Origin: Paraburkholderia flava
Lineage (GTDB): Bacteria > Pseudomonadota > Gammaproteobacteria > Burkholderiales > Burkholderiaceae
Direction: 5' to 3'
Length of the DNA: 64,000 nucleotides
NCBI RefSeq assembly: GCF_004359985.1
Contig: NZ_SMRO01000001.1
Coordinates: forward strand, 248,001 to 312,000
Shown: one piece after another, positions 8,659-18,643 of the stretch
Layout of the letters: the number at the start of each line of letters is the position of its first letter
Position numbering within the stretch: the first letter of the stretch is position 1
Notes under the pieces: generated by a model
Told to the model about the DNA's origin: nothing
Seen by the model: only the letters and a program-made list of their open reading frames with translations
The model's database searches: none
Position numbers and translations under genes: made by a program

Positions 8659-9171
8659 AACAGAAACTTCTCCCCGAGCTTAAACAACACGCAAGAGCGG
8701 TGTGTTTAGGATCAATGCCCCGAAACAGGGCGGTCAACGACGTGGGAGCGATCTTATTTTTTATAGATTTATTAATCTTTCAATGAATGTAAAATCATTA
8801 TTGGTGAAACGTGAAATTTTGAAAAATCTATTTATCGAGTCTATTTTCTTCGCTTTTAGTGAATATTTTAATGGGCAGGCGAATATTGATCGGATGATTA
8901 GGAAAGTATTAAATAAATCCGATTGAAAGCGAGAAGGTGCCTTTCAATTTGAAGGATAAGTCGCCGAATGCGATTAAATCGTTTCTATGCAGTCTTGCAG
9001 GAACGTAGCGCAGGGATGCGGCAACTCGAAGAAGCCGCTGGGCCCGTCGGGAATCGGGCGGGTAGGCAGAGGGTCATGCAGCAGATATCCGCGCGATAGC
9101 GGAACGCAGCGCTCAATCGAGCGCTGCGTCGATGGTCCACTACATCGTGGATACCCATGGGCTTAGATAGA
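8659..9171. promoter_or_regulatory. Intergenic region with AT-rich block upstream of the autotransporter
   Basis: The 513-bp gap between the autotransporter and the MFS gene holds a markedly AT-rich block at about 8750-8930, unlike the GC-rich surroundings. It has many A/T tracts. The autotransporter promoter must lie here. A 48-74-residue reading frame across the AT-rich block has no ribosome site and no recognisable protein character, so I do not call it. 8930-9171 shows nothing further that I can name; it must also hold the end of the MFS transcript. Confidence 0.6.
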
Positions 9172-10629
9172 TCAGCGAAGATTGCCCGGCTTCACGACGC
9201 CGACACTCGTCGAGCCGGCGAGCGCACCTTCCTCCTGCGCCTCCGACGCCAGCGACTCCAGCGCGAGCCCCTTCGTCTCGATCCCGAACATCCACACCGC
9301 GAGCGCAGCCACCACGAACGACAGCGCACCGAGCGTGAACACGCCACCCTGACCGAACACCGGCAGCACGACACCGACCGCATATGGTCCGATCAGCGAG
9401 CCGATCCGTCCGATCGCCGACGCGAACCCCGAGCCGGTCGCGCGTGCGCCGGTGCCGTACAGCTCGGGCGTGTACGTGTAGAGCGCGGCCCACATGCCGA
9501 ACAGGAAGAACTGCATCACGAGGCCGGTGCAGATCAGCAGGACGACGCTGTCACCGTGCAATGCGCACTGGCCGTACAGGTAAGCCATCGCTCCACCGCC
9601 TGCGAGCGACGCGATACAGGTCGGTTTGCGGCCCCAGCGCTCGACGAGCCACGCCGCGCACAGAAAACCGGGAATGCCGCCGAGCGAGATCAGCACGGTG
9701 TACAGCACCGATTTCGTCACCGCGACGCCGGCCTGCTGCATCAGCGCGCCGAGCCACGACGTGAGGCCGTAAAAGCCGAGCAGCGCGAAGAACCACAACG
9801 CCCACACCATGATCGTGCGTTGCCGGTACGCGGCGCTCCAGATTTCGCGGAACGCACCTTGCGTACGCGTGACGACCGCTTCGGCAAGCATTGACGGCGC
9901 CGGCAGCGATGCAATGCCTGCCGACTTCATCACTTTCGCTTCGATCTGCGCGAGCACCGAATCCGCTTGATGCAGCCGGCCACGATGTTCGAGCCAGCGC
10001 GGCGACTCCGGCACGATGCGCCGCACGATCAGCACGAACACAGCCGGAATCGCGAGCAGCGCGAACACGCTACGCCAGCCGAACTGCGGTAGCACGAAAT
10101 ACGACACGACGCCGGCCGTGATGAAACCGAGCGGCCAGAAGCCGTCCATCAACGCGACGAGGCGGCCGCGTGAAGCGGTCGGCACGAACTCGGACAGCAG
10201 CGTCTGCGCGATCGGAAACTCCATCCCCATGCCGATGCCGAGCAGCACGCGGTAGACGATCAATGCCTCCACCGAATGCGCGGTCGAGCACAGGTACGAC
10301 GCGGCACCCCACAGCACCATGCTCCACTGGAACACGGGACGTCGTCCGAAGCGATCGGCGAGCAGGCCCGCCACTGCTGCGCCAATCACCATCCCGAAGA
10401 AGCTCGCGCTCGCAACGAGACCCGCCGTCGCACTCGATAACCCGAACTCCGTGCGGATCGAGCCGAGCACGAAGGTCATCGTGCCGAGATCGACGGAGTC
10501 GAAGAAGAACGCGACCGCGATGATCAGAAAAATCGTGCGGTGATAGCCGGAGAACGGCAGTCGTTCGAGCCGCGCGGCGGCAGTGGGACGGGGAGACGTT
10601 GAACGAGGCGGGGGAGCGGCGGTCGGCAT
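9172..10629 (-). CDS. MFS transporter, sugar-porter/aromatic-acid type
   Basis: A 485-residue inner-membrane secondary transporter of the major facilitator superfamily with 12 predicted membrane helices. Family signatures visible are the loop 2-3 motif GLLADRFGRRP, the PESPRWLEHRGR motif after helix 6, and a second-half copy, LVERWGRKP. The N terminus is Pro-rich and cytoplasmic. AGAGGA lies about 4 bases before the ATG. It is downstream of betBA on the same strand, separated by 151 bp that contain a strong hairpin, so it may be a separate transcript. Position suggests uptake of a choline- or betaine-related compound, but known choline carriers are BCCT or ABC systems, and this family usually carries organic acids, aromatics or sugars. 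The substrate is therefore open. Confidence 0.85.
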   Translation of the reverse strand: MPTAAPPPRSTSPRPTAAARLERLPFSGYHRTIFLIIAVAFFFDSVDLGTMTFVLGSIRTEFGLSSATAGLVASASFFGMVIGAAVAGLLADRFGRRPVFQWSMVLWGAASYLCSTAHSVEALIVYRVLLGIGMGMEFPIAQTLLSEFVPTASRGRLVALMDGFWPLGFITAGVVSYFVLPQFGWRSVFALLAIPAVFVLIVRRIVPESPRWLEHRGRLHQADSVLAQIEAKVMKSAGIASLPAPSMLAEAVVTRTQGAFREIWSAAYRQRTIMVWALWFFALLGFYGLTSWLGALMQQAGVAVTKSVLYTVLISLGGIPGFLCAAWLVERWGRKPTCIASLAGGGAMAYLYGQCALHGDSVVLLICTGLVMQFFLFGMWAALYTYTPELYGTGARATGSGFASAIGRIGSLIGPYAVGVVLPVFGQGGVFTLGALSFVVAALAVWMFGIETKGLALESLASEAQEEGALAGSTSVGVVKPGNLR

Positions 10630-10743
10630 GGCATCCTCTGATGGACGTGAAACGGGCCACGAACGCAGACCGCGTCGAGGCTCAAGTCCAGTCAGTAGAA
10701 GCGACCATTATTGGCAGACATAGAACGGAACCGGCATCGGGAT

Positions 10744-10774
10744 GGTATGGGGGCGTCATGGACGCCTCCATACC
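10744..10774. terminator. 14-bp stem directly behind betA
   Basis: GGTATGG-G-GGCGTC (10744-10757) pairs with GACGCC-T-CCATACC (10761-10774), with one G.U pair and a 3-base loop. It begins 6 bp beyond the betA stop. No T-run follows in the betA direction, so it may act as a 3'-end stabiliser or a Rho-dependent end rather than an intrinsic terminator. Confidence 0.5.
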
Positions 10775-10780
10775 TGCGCT

Positions 10781-12505
10781 TCAGGTTGCGGCGTGAACCG
10801 CTTCTCCCGCACGCAGCGGTGCGTTCGGCTTCATCGACGCGCCACGCGCCGGCGCGCCATTCGCGACGAAGTACTTCACATCCACCCGCGCGAGTGGCGT
10901 GCGTCCGCGAATGCGGTCGGCGATTTTTTCGGCGAGCATGATCGTCGGTGCGTTGAGGTTGCCGGTGGTGATCAGCGGCATGATCGACGCATCGACGACG
11001 CGCAACCCTTCGAGTCCATGCACGCGGCCTTCGCCGTCGACCACCGCCATATCGTCGTAGCCCATCGCGCATGAGCACGACGGGTGGTACGCGGTTTCCG
11101 CGCGGGCGCGTACGAACGCATCGATTTCCGTGTCGCTTTGCAGCGCGGCGCCAGGGCTTAGTTCTTCGCCGCGAAAACGATCGAGCGCGGGCTGCCGGAT
11201 GATCTCGCGCGTGATCCGGATCGCGTCGCGGAACTCGCGCCAGTCGAGTGCTTCGGCCATGTAGTTGAAGAGAATCGACGGATGCTCGTGCGGATTGCGC
11301 GAACGCAGCTTCACGCGGCCACGGCTCGGCGAACGCATCGAACCGACGTGCGCCTGGAAGCCGTGCATCTTGATTGCGTTGGTGCCGTTGTAGTTGATCG
11401 CAACCGGCAGGAAGTGATACTGGATGTTCGGCCACAGATCGTCGTCGCGCGTGCGGATGAAGCCGCCCGCTTCGAAATGATTGCTCGCGCCGATGCCGGT
11501 GCCGCGCAGCATCCATTCGAGTCCGATCGCCGGCTGGTTGTGCAGCAGTAGCGCGGGGTACAGCGACACGGGCTCCTTGCACGCGTACTGCATGTACATC
11601 TCGAGATGGTCCTGCAGATTCTGTCCGACGCCGGGCAGATCGTGGACGATGGGGATGTCGAGTTCGCGCAGCCATGCGGCCGGACCGACGCCGGAGCGTT
11701 GCAGGATCTGCGGCGACGCGATCGCGCCGCCGCACAGCAGCACTTCGCGGCGCGCGTGCGCGGTGACGGCCTTGTCGCCGTGCAGGTACGCGACGCCGTT
11801 TGCGCGTTTGCCGGAGAACAGGATGCGATCGGTGGTCGCGTGCGTGACGATCGTGAGATTCGGCCGCGCGCGCGCCTGATCGAGGTAGCCGCGCGCAGTA
11901 CTCGCGCGTCGGCCGTTAGCGGTGACGGTACGGTCCATCGGGCCGAAGCCTTCCTGCTGGTAGCCGTTCAGATCTTCCGTGCGCGGGTAGCCGGCCTGTA
12001 CGCCTGCGCTCACCATCGCTTCGAACAGCGGGTTTGCGCCGGGCTTGCTGGTCGTCACGTGAACGGGGCCGTCGCCGCCGTGATAATCGTTCGCGCCGAC
12101 GTCGCGCGTTTCGGCTTTCCGAAAATACGGCAGACAGTCGAGATAGCTCCAGTCTTCCAGACCTTTACGCTGCGCCCAGCCGTCGTAATCGAGCGCATTG
12201 CCGCGGATGTAGCACATCCCGTTGATCAGCGACGAACCGCCGAGTCCTTTACCGCGCCCGCATTCCATCCGCCGGTTGTTCATGTGCGGCTCGGGATCGG
12301 TCTCGTATGCCCAGTTGTAGCGCCGGCCTTGTAGCGGGTACGCGAGTGCCGCCGGCATCTGCGTGCGGAAATCGAAACGGTAGTCGGGGCCGCCTGCTTC
12401 GAGCAGCAGCACGGTTGCGTCGCGGTCTTCGGTGAGCCGCGTCGCGAGTACGTTGCCCGCCGATCCCGCGCCGATGATGATGTAGTCGTACTCGTTCGCC
12501 GCCAT
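10781..12505 (-). CDS. betA: Choline dehydrogenase
   Basis: A 574-residue FAD enzyme of the GMC oxidoreductase family that oxidises choline to betaine aldehyde, and also betaine aldehyde to glycine betaine, passing electrons to the respiratory chain. The start at 12505 is fixed by the FAD dinucleotide-binding motif [10 protein letters not shown] at residues 9-18 and by GGAG about 7 bases before the ATG. Other signatures are [16 protein letters not shown] near residue 90, the catalytic HPSCSCAMG segment and the C-terminal [18 protein letters not shown] with the conserved Asn. Length matches BetA proteins (about 560). It lies 11 bp behind betB, so the two form an operon with betI upstream. Regulation by BetI and choline is expected. 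Function is near certain because of the betIBA context. Confidence 0.95.
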   Translation of the reverse strand: MAANEYDYIIIGAGSAGNVLATRLTEDRDATVLLLEAGGPDYRFDFRTQMPAALAYPLQGRRYNWAYETDPEPHMNNRRMECGRGKGLGGSSLINGMCYIRGNALDYDGWAQRKGLEDWSYLDCLPYFRKAETRDVGANDYHGGDGPVHVTTSKPGANPLFEAMVSAGVQAGYPRTEDLNGYQQEGFGPMDRTVTANGRRASTARGYLDQARARPNLTIVTHATTDRILFSGKRANGVAYLHGDKAVTAHARREVLLCGGAIASPQILQRSGVGPAAWLRELDIPIVHDLPGVGQNLQDHLEMYMQYACKEPVSLYPALLLHNQPAIGLEWMLRGTGIGASNHFEAGGFIRTRDDDLWPNIQYHFLPVAINYNGTNAIKMHGFQAHVGSMRSPSRGRVKLRSRNPHEHPSILFNYMAEALDWREFRDAIRITREIIRQPALDRFRGEELSPGAALQSDTEIDAFVRARAETAYHPSCSCAMGYDDMAVVDGEGRVHGLEGLRVVDASIMPLITTGNLNAPTIMLAEKIADRIRGRTPLARVDVKYFVANGAPARGASMKPNAPLRAGEAVHAAT

Positions 12506-12516
12506 GCTGGTCTCCT

Positions 12517-13986
12517 TCAGAACACCGGTTGATAACGGCCGAGTTCGACCTGAACCGACTTGATGCGCGTGTAGTGCTCGAGCGTCGTGATGCCGTTCTC
12601 GCGACCGACGCCCGACTGCTTGTAGCCGCCCACCGGCATTTCCGCCGGCGACTCGCCCCACGTGTTGATCCAGCAGATGCCCGCTTCGAGTCGATGGATC
12701 ACGCGATGCGCACGCGCGAGGTTCTCCGTGACGACGCCGGCGGCGAGGCCGTAGATCGTGTCGTTTGCACGTGCGATTACTTCTTCTTCGTCGTCGAACG
12801 CGAGCACGCTCATCACCGGGCCGAAGATTTCTTCGCGCACGATCTTCATGTCGTCGCGGCAATCGGCGAACACGGTCGGCTCGACGTACTGGCCGCGCGC
12901 GAATTCGCCGTCCACGAGGCGTGCGCCGCCTGCGACCAGGCGTGCGCCTTCGCGCTTGCCACTGTCGATGTAGCCCAGCACCTTGTCGAGTTGCGCGGCG
13001 CTTGCGAGCGGGCCGAAGTTCGTCGACGGATCGGACGGCTTGCCGATCCGGATGCGCTTCACGCGCTCGACGATGCGTGCTTCGAACGCCTGCTGCACCG
13101 AGCGATGCACGAACACGCGCGTGCCGTTCGTGCATACCTGTCCCGCGCTGAAGAAGTTCGCGGTGACGGCGATGTCGGCGGCGCGATCGAGATCGGCATC
13201 TTCGAAGACGATCAGCGGCGATTTGCCGCCGAGTTCCATCGTGACTTCCTTCAGCGTCGAGCCGCCCGCTGCGGCCATCACTTTCTTGCCGGTCTCGACG
13301 CCGCCGGTGAACGACAGCTTTGCGATGCCTGGATGATTCGCGAGCAACGCGCCGACGCGGCCGTCGCCCTGCACGACGTTGAACACGCCCGGCGGCACGC
13401 CTGCCTCGACATAGATCTCCGCGAGCTTCGACGCGGACAGCGGCGTGACTTCGCTCGGCTTGAAGATCATCGCGTTGCCGGCCGCAAGCGCGGGCGCCGA
13501 CTTCCAGCACGCAATCTGGATCGGGTAATTCCACGCGCCGATGCCGGCCGTCACGCCGAGCGGTTCGCGTCGCGTATAGACGAACGACTCGGCGCGCAGC
13601 GGAATCTGCTGGCCTTCGATTGCAGTCGCGAGGCCCGCGTAATACTCGATCACGTCCGCGCCGGTGACGATGTCCACCGCGCGCGTTTCGGCGATCGGCT
13701 TGCCGGTGTCGCGCATTTCGAGTTCCGCGAGTTCGTCGTTGCGTTCGCGCAGCAGATCGACTGCGCGGCGCAGGATGCGCGAGCGCTGCATCGCCGTGAG
13801 CGCGGCCCACGCGCGCTGGCCTTCGCGTGCGCTTGCTACTGCGCGATCGATATCGGCTGCGCTCGCCTGTTGCACGGTGGCGAGTTTTTCGCCGGTGGCG
13901 GGGTCGAAGGTATCGAAGGTGTCGCCGCCGGTGGCATCGACGTATTCACCGCCGATGTAGAGACGTTGCAGGTCGTGGATGGGCAT
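12517..13986 (-). CDS. betB: Betaine aldehyde dehydrogenase
   Basis: A 489-residue NAD(P)-dependent aldehyde dehydrogenase that converts betaine aldehyde to glycine betaine. The start at 13986 ([18 protein letters not shown]) gives the normal BetB length; the reading frame upstream is open but shows no homology. Key features are [15 protein letters not shown], the coenzyme-site segment [11 protein letters not shown], the catalytic Glu in [10 protein letters not shown] and the catalytic Cys in [13 protein letters not shown] (about residue 286). [24 protein letters not shown] C-terminal elements are also present as [17 protein letters not shown]. It sits between betI (94 bp upstream) and betA (11 bp downstream) on the minus strand. 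The protein is cytoplasmic. Confidence 0.96.
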   Translation of the reverse strand: MPIHDLQRLYIGGEYVDATGGDTFDTFDPATGEKLATVQQASAADIDRAVASAREGQRAWAALTAMQRSRILRRAVDLLRERNDELAELEMRDTGKPIAETRAVDIVTGADVIEYYAGLATAIEGQQIPLRAESFVYTRREPLGVTAGIGAWNYPIQIACWKSAPALAAGNAMIFKPSEVTPLSASKLAEIYVEAGVPPGVFNVVQGDGRVGALLANHPGIAKLSFTGGVETGKKVMAAAGGSTLKEVTMELGGKSPLIVFEDADLDRAADIAVTANFFSAGQVCTNGTRVFVHRSVQQAFEARIVERVKRIRIGKPSDPSTNFGPLASAAQLDKVLGYIDSGKREGARLVAGGARLVDGEFARGQYVEPTVFADCRDDMKIVREEIFGPVMSVLAFDDEEEVIARANDTIYGLAAGVVTENLARAHRVIHRLEAGICWINTWGESPAEMPVGGYKQSGVGRENGITTLEHYTRIKSVQVELGRYQPVF

Positions 13987-14080
13987 CGTGGTTCTCTGGG
14001 TTAGGGCTTTAACACTTGCTCGGGTCTTGTCGCGCTTATGTGGGCCGCGTACGGTGTGCGAGCCCGCGGCTGTGATCGAT

Positions 14081-14668
14081 TCAGGCAGTACGCACAAGCA
14101 GCATGTCGATGTAATCGTTCGCGAGACGCAATGCCGCACGTGTGTCGAACGGATCGCCGGACAGCGCGCCGCGCAGCCACAACCCGTCGATCATCGCGGC
14201 AAGACCGCTCGCCGCACGACGTGCCGCGCCGCGCGGCAATTCCTTCGCGAATTCGGCGCACAGATTCGAATACAGGCGCCGTGTGTTCACGCGCTGCAAG
14301 CGACGCAGCGTCGGCTCGTGCATGCTCTCGGTCCAGAACGCGAGCCACGTCTTCATCACCGGGCCGCTGACCTGCGACACGTCGAAATTCGCGGCGACGA
14401 TTGCGCGCAGCCTCGCGCGAGGCTGCGCTTTCGCGGCGATACGGCGGCGCGTCGTCGCGGCCCACAGATCGCGCAGGATGTGGCGCATCGTCGCTTCGAG
14501 CAGCCCATCCTTGTCGCCGAAATAGTGGCTGACGATACCCGTCGAAATATTCGCGCGCTGTGCAACCGAAGCGAGCGTCGTGCCCGACAGGCCCGCCTGA
14601 TCGATCGTGAGCAGCGTGGCGTCGATCAGTTGTGCGCGGCGTACTTCGCGCATGCCGAGTTTGGGCAT
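14081..14668 (-). CDS. betI: TetR-family repressor of choline oxidation
   Basis: A 195-residue TetR-type regulator. The N-terminal helix-turn-helix (about residues 10-60) includes [20 protein letters not shown] and [23 protein letters not shown], characteristic of BetI. The C-terminal part ([29 protein letters not shown]) is the choline-sensing domain of this family. In known systems BetI represses betIBA and is released by choline. It is the first gene of the betI-betB-betA transcription unit, 94 bp before betB. A palindrome 57 bp upstream of its start is the likely operator. Gene order and sequence together make the assignment secure. Confidence 0.95.
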   Translation of the reverse strand: MPKLGMREVRRAQLIDATLLTIDQAGLSGTTLASVAQRANISTGIVSHYFGDKDGLLEATMRHILRDLWAATTRRRIAAKAQPRARLRAIVAANFDVSQVSGPVMKTWLAFWTESMHEPTLRRLQRVNTRRLYSNLCAEFAKELPRGAARRAASGLAAMIDGLWLRGALSGDPFDTRAALRLANDYIDMLLVRTA

Positions 14669-14716
14669 GGTGTCGAACCCTGTTAGGAACCGAACAGCAG
14701 GAAAACCGTAGGCTAG

Positions 14717-14752
14717 CGGTTTTTTATTGATCGATCAATCAACAAAAAACCG
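14717..14752. promoter_or_regulatory. Probable BetI operator in the betI-fdhA divergent region
   Basis: A perfect 14-bp palindrome, ATTGATCGATCAAT (14726-14739), is flanked by CGGTTTTTT (14717-14725) and AAAAAACCG (14744-14752), an outer inverted repeat shifted by 4 bases. It is upstream of betI and also upstream of the divergent formaldehyde dehydrogenase gene. TetR-family repressors bind such palindromes, so this is the best operator candidate; binding to fdhA control is inference. Confidence 0.7.
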
Positions 14753-14899
14753 TGTTTTCGGGGCTGTGTCGGTTTGAGCCAGGTCGATGTCGGGTTTCAC
14801 ACATTGAGGGCGCCCGCTCGCGGGCTACGCTCGAAGGAGCGGCGTTCGCCGAATGCCGTGACGCAATGCGTGACGTCAGACGAACATGGAGACGAAACA

Positions 14900-16099
14900 A
14901 TGAGCAGCAATCGCGGTGTCGTTTATCTGGGGCAGGGCAAGGTCGAAGTCCAGTCAATCGACTATCCGAAGATGGTCGATCCGCGCGGACGCGCGATCGG
15001 CCATGGCGTGATCCTGAAGGTGGTGTCGACCAACATCTGCGGATCCGACCAGCATATGGTGCGCGGCCGCACGACCGCCGAAGTCGGCCTCGTGCTGGGC
15101 CATGAAATCACCGGCGAAGTGATCGAGGTGGGTCGCGACGTCGAGACGTTGCGGGTCGGCGATCTGGTGTCGGTGCCGTTCAATGTCGCGTGCGGACGCT
15201 GTCAGACCTGCAAGGAACAGCACACGGGCGTGTGCCTGAACGTGAACCCGTCGCGTGCGGGCGGCGCGTATGGCTACGTGGACATGGGCGGCTGGATCGG
15301 CGGGCAGGCCGAATACGTGCTCGTGCCGTATGCGGACTTCAATCTGCTGAAATTCCCGGACCGCGATCGCGCGATGGAAAAGATCACCGACCTCACATGC
15401 CTGTCCGACATTCTGCCGACCGGTTATCACGGCGCGGTGATGGCCGGCGTGAAGCCGGGCTCGACGGTGTATATCGCGGGCGCGGGTCCGGTCGGGATGG
15501 CGGCGGCTGCATCGGCACGGCTGCTCGGTGCCGCGTGCACGATCGTCGGCGACATGAACGCGGAACGTCTCGCGCATGCACGCGCGGTCGGGTTCGAAAC
15601 GGTCGACCTCTCGCGCGATGCAACGCTCGGCGAACAGATCGCGGCGATTCTCGGCAAGCCCGAAGTGGATTGCGCAGTCGATTGCGTGGGCTTCGAGGCG
15701 CACGGCCACGGCAGTCACGGCAGCCAGGAGGAAGCGCCCGCAACCGTGCTGAATTCGCTGATGGACATCACGCGCGTGGCCGGCGCAATCGGCATTCCGG
15801 GCCTGTACGTGACCGACGATCCGGGCGCGACCGATCCTGCCGCGCGCAAGGGCAGCCTGAGCATCCGCTTCGGGCTCGGCTGGGCGAAGTCGCATTCGCT
15901 GCATACGGGGCAGACGCCGGTGATGAAGTACAACCGCAATCTGATGCAGGCGATTCTGTGGGACCGTCTGCCGATCGCGGACATCGTCAACGTGACGGTC
16001 GTGTCGCTCGATGAAGCGCCGGACGGTTATCGCAAGTTCGACGGTGGGGCGCCGCGCAAGTTTGTGATCGACCCGCATGGGTTGTTGAAGGCGGCGTAA
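14900..16099 (+). CDS. fdhA: Glutathione-independent formaldehyde dehydrogenase
   Basis: A 399-residue zinc-dependent NAD-linked alcohol dehydrogenase family member that oxidises formaldehyde to formate without added glutathione. The start at 14900 is set by GGAGAC about 6 bases upstream and by the family N terminus MSSNRGVVYLGQGKVEV; a longer in-frame start at 14774 lacks homology. Catalytic zinc residues are in STNICGSDQHM (C47) and GHEITGEV; structural-zinc Cys are in CGRCQTCKEQHTGVC. The insertion AGGAYGYVDMGGWIGGQAEY and the NAD motif GAGPVGMAAAASARLLGA match the Pseudomonas putida enzyme. It is divergent from betI. Demethylation of glycine betaine and dimethylglycine releases formaldehyde, and in Pseudomonas fdhA accompanies the sarcosine genes, so its location here fits detoxification. 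Confidence 0.93.
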   Translation: MSSNRGVVYLGQGKVEVQSIDYPKMVDPRGRAIGHGVILKVVSTNICGSDQHMVRGRTTAEVGLVLGHEITGEVIEVGRDVETLRVGDLVSVPFNVACGRCQTCKEQHTGVCLNVNPSRAGGAYGYVDMGGWIGGQAEYVLVPYADFNLLKFPDRDRAMEKITDLTCLSDILPTGYHGAVMAGVKPGSTVYIAGAGPVGMAAAASARLLGAACTIVGDMNAERLAHARAVGFETVDLSRDATLGEQIAAILGKPEVDCAVDCVGFEAHGHGSHGSQEEAPATVLNSLMDITRVAGAIGIPGLYVTDDPGATDPAARKGSLSIRFGLGWAKSHSLHTGQTPVMKYNRNLMQAILWDRLPIADIVNVTVVSLDEAPDGYRKFDGGAPRKFVIDPHGLLKAA

Positions 16100-16276
16100 G
16101 CGGTATTGATGTCGCAAGGCCGTTGCCGCTGCTTGTGCGAGCGGTGGCGGCCGTGCGATGCAACGAGAAATCCTCGCCCGCTCTTCAACCTGAGCCTGCT
16201 CGCGCCGGAAATTTCAACGTAACCGCCGCCTCTCTGTCGATGGCCGAAACAGAAGCGTCTCGACGCACACGCACGC

Positions 16277-17575
16277 TCATCCCACCGCCAGCCGCACCAG
16301 CAACACGCCATTGAGCATCAGCACGGCAAGCGTCCCGAGCACGGCACCGATTGTCGTCACGCGACGGTTCCGGTAGCGCCCCATGAGATCGCCGCGCGAC
16401 GTGAACCATACGAGCGCGATCATCGGAACGGGCAACGCGATGCTCAGCATCACCTGACTCAACACCAGCGCGCGCGTCGCATCGACGCCGCATGCCACTA
16501 CCGCGAAGGCCGGTGTCATCGTAACGAGCCGCCTTACCCACACAGGGATGCGGAACCCGACGAAGCCCTGCATGATCATCTGGCCGGCCATCGTGCCGAC
16601 CACTGAACTCGAGACACCCGACGCGATCAATGCGGCGAGAAAGAGTCCCGCAGCCGCGCCGCCGAGCAGCGGCGTCAACGTGCGCCATGCCGTTTCGATG
16701 CTCGCGATGTCCGCGTGCCCGACGTGAAATGCGCTAGACGCCATGATCACCATTGCCATGTTGATCAGCCCCGCGACGCCGAGCGCTACCGCGACCTCGA
16801 CGTTCGAGAATGCAAGCAGTTTCTTGCACTCGCGATCGTTGCGCGGTCTTACCCGGTTTTGCGTCAATCCGGAGTGCAGGAACAACACGTGCGGCATGAT
16901 CGTTGCGCCGATCATGCCGACGGAGATCGTCAGCGCATTACTGTCCGGTATGCGCGGCGTCACCGTGTGCAACGCGACCGATGACCAGTGCACGGGCGCA
17001 ATGACCAGCTCCGCGAGATACGACAGGCCGATCACCCCGACCAGCGCGGCGATCGCCAGTTCGAGCGGCCGGAAGCCGAGCTTCTCGAATTGCAGCAGAC
17101 CGTAGGTGACGGCGGCGGTGATCAGCATGCTCGGGATCATCGGCAGATGCAGCAACAGCGACACGCCGATCGCTCCGCCGACGAACTCCGCCAGATCGGT
17201 CGCCATGGCGGCGATTTCGCTCATACCCCACATCGCGATCACCCAGCGACGCGGCAACGAGTCGCGGCACAACTCCGCGAGATTGCGTCCGGTGACGAGC
17301 CCGAGTTTTGCCGACAGCGACTGGAACAGCATCGCGAGCAGGTTCGCGAGCGCCACCACCCATAGCAGCGTATAGCCGTAACCCGCGCCCGCCTGAATGT
17401 TGGTCGCGAAGTTGCCGGGGTCCATGTAAGCGATCGACGCGACCACCGCCGGTCCGGCAAACGACAACACCGTTCGGGCTCCACGCCCGCGTCCCGCAAG
17501 CGCTTCGCGAATGTCGAAACAGGTCCGCTCGGTCAGCGTCTGGGGCACGACGGCCTGGCTCATCGCTTCGTTCAT
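16277..17575 (-). CDS. mntH: Nramp-family divalent metal transporter (Mn2+/Fe2+)
   Basis: A 432-residue inner-membrane proton-coupled metal transporter with about 11 membrane helices. The metal-binding DPGN motif is at residues 52-55 (AYMDPGNFATNIQAG) and the second half carries the MPH motif (IGATIMPHVLFLHSG), both diagnostic of Nramp proteins. The helix 4 segment EIAAMATDLAEFVGGAIG is also typical. AGGAGC lies about 6 bases before the ATG. It appears monocistronic; neighbours are fdhA (convergent) and a ferritin-like gene. Manganese is the usual substrate of bacterial members, but iron cannot be excluded. I see no clear Mur/Fur or MntR box in the short upstream region. Confidence 0.92.
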   Translation of the reverse strand: MNEAMSQAVVPQTLTERTCFDIREALAGRGRGARTVLSFAGPAVVASIAYMDPGNFATNIQAGAGYGYTLLWVVALANLLAMLFQSLSAKLGLVTGRNLAELCRDSLPRRWVIAMWGMSEIAAMATDLAEFVGGAIGVSLLLHLPMIPSMLITAAVTYGLLQFEKLGFRPLELAIAALVGVIGLSYLAELVIAPVHWSSVALHTVTPRIPDSNALTISVGMIGATIMPHVLFLHSGLTQNRVRPRNDRECKKLLAFSNVEVAVALGVAGLINMAMVIMASSAFHVGHADIASIETAWRTLTPLLGGAAAGLFLAALIASGVSSSVVGTMAGQMIMQGFVGFRIPVWVRRLVTMTPAFAVVACGVDATRALVLSQVMLSIALPVPMIALVWFTSRGDLMGRYRNRRVTTIGAVLGTLAVLMLNGVLLVRLAVG

Positions 17576-17665
17576 GACTGCTCCTGTGCGTCGTCAACCT
17601 TGTCCGGTGCAGTGTCGGAACCGCGGCGCATCGAGCCGGCGCCGCGCGTTCCGCGTGCGCGTCGT

Positions 17666-18643
17666 TCAGGCGCTCATGTTGAGCGAACCGTTCACGCCAT
17701 TCGGGAAAAAGCCGCCTTTCATCGCTGCGGTGCTCGTCAGGTACACGATGTTGAGCACGTTGCCGTAGCCGCGGCTATAGGCCAGACCGTTGCTGTCGAG
17801 CGGCACGATGTTCGAGGTTCCCGGCGTGCTGCCGGTGATCCCCTGATCGTCGTTGCCGACCTGATCGAGGCTCGCGCGCGCAGCAGAGATCGCATTGGCC
17901 GCGCTGACGAGGCTCGTCATGTTGATGCCTTTCGAGTAGAGCACCGTCCGCACGAGGCCGGCGTGATACGCCTCCGCAGCGAGAATGCCGGCTGCGGCCT
18001 CGAGGAAGGTCTTGTTGGTGATCAGCGGCGACGCGCCTTTGTAGGCCGTCACGCCGACGTCCTCGAAAATAAATGCGCCGAGCAGGAAGTTGTTGTCGCT
18101 TGCGTAGGGATTGAACGCCGTACCTGAACCGACGAGTCCGGCAGCGCGCGCCGCAACCGAGAAGGCGCCGTTCGGATCGGTGCCGCCGATATCGATCGCC
18201 GGCTGCGCAACGGCGGCCGATCCGAGCGCGCTGCGCAGGAACGTAACGTGCTCGCGTTCGTCCTTTGCGATTTCGTTCGCATAGGCTTGAACGACCGGGT
18301 CCTGGAACGGGACCTGCTGCCCGGCAATCACCGCACCCGGTGTACCCACACCGGTGATCATGGTGGCCGGCAAACCGCTGCCTGTCGTGGCGTACGAGTA
18401 GAACTGCGACTCGAGGTATTCGAGGTTCAATGCGAAGTTGAGAATTTCCGCATCGGTGGGCGCTGCTGCGGCGGCCGCGTCGACGCCGGAGCCGCCGCCG
18501 CACGCGCTGATGAGTGTGCCTCCCACCAGCCCGAGGCCAAGCCCGCCTGCGTTCCTGAAAAACTGCCGGCGCTGCAAACGACGCTCCACACGGCGGTCAA
18601 ACACATCGATAAGCGCTGCTGAATCGGTTTTGACATCAGACAT
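17666..18643 (-). CDS. Tat-exported ferritin-like protein
   Basis: A 325-residue protein with a twin-arginine signal (RRQFFRNAGGLGLGLVGG, residues 25-42) followed by ISACGGG, so it is exported folded and may be lipidated at Cys. The mature part is a four-helix ferritin-like bundle of the Ferritin_2/desiccation-related type; possible metal ligands are in LNLEYLESQFYSYA, AKDEREHVTFLRSAL, AFIFEDVGVTAY and AAEAYHAGLVR. The start at 18643 has GAGGAG 7 bases upstream; the extra 27 residues of a longer frame interrupt nothing but are not needed. Function is unknown; proteins of this type have been linked to stress and desiccation tolerance. It is divergent from the fasciclin gene. Confidence 0.83.
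   Translation of the reverse strand: MSDVKTDSAALIDVFDRRVERRLQRRQFFRNAGGLGLGLVGGTLISACGGGSGVDAAAAAAPTDAEILNFALNLEYLESQFYSYATTGSGLPATMITGVGTPGAVIAGQQVPFQDPVVQAYANEIAKDEREHVTFLRSALGSAAVAQPAIDIGGTDPNGAFSVAARAAGLVGSGTAFNPYASDNNFLLGAFIFEDVGVTAYKGASPLITNKTFLEAAAGILAAEAYHAGLVRTVLYSKGINMTSLVSAANAISAARASLDQVGNDDQGITGSTPGTSNIVPLDSNGLAYSRGYGNVLNIVYLTSTAAMKGGFFPNGVNGSLNMSA

Noticed and set aside
8702..8926. 74-residue plus-strand frame in the AT-rich block
   Set aside because: No ribosome site, Ile/Phe/Lys-rich composition simply reflects the AT content, and no recognisable family.
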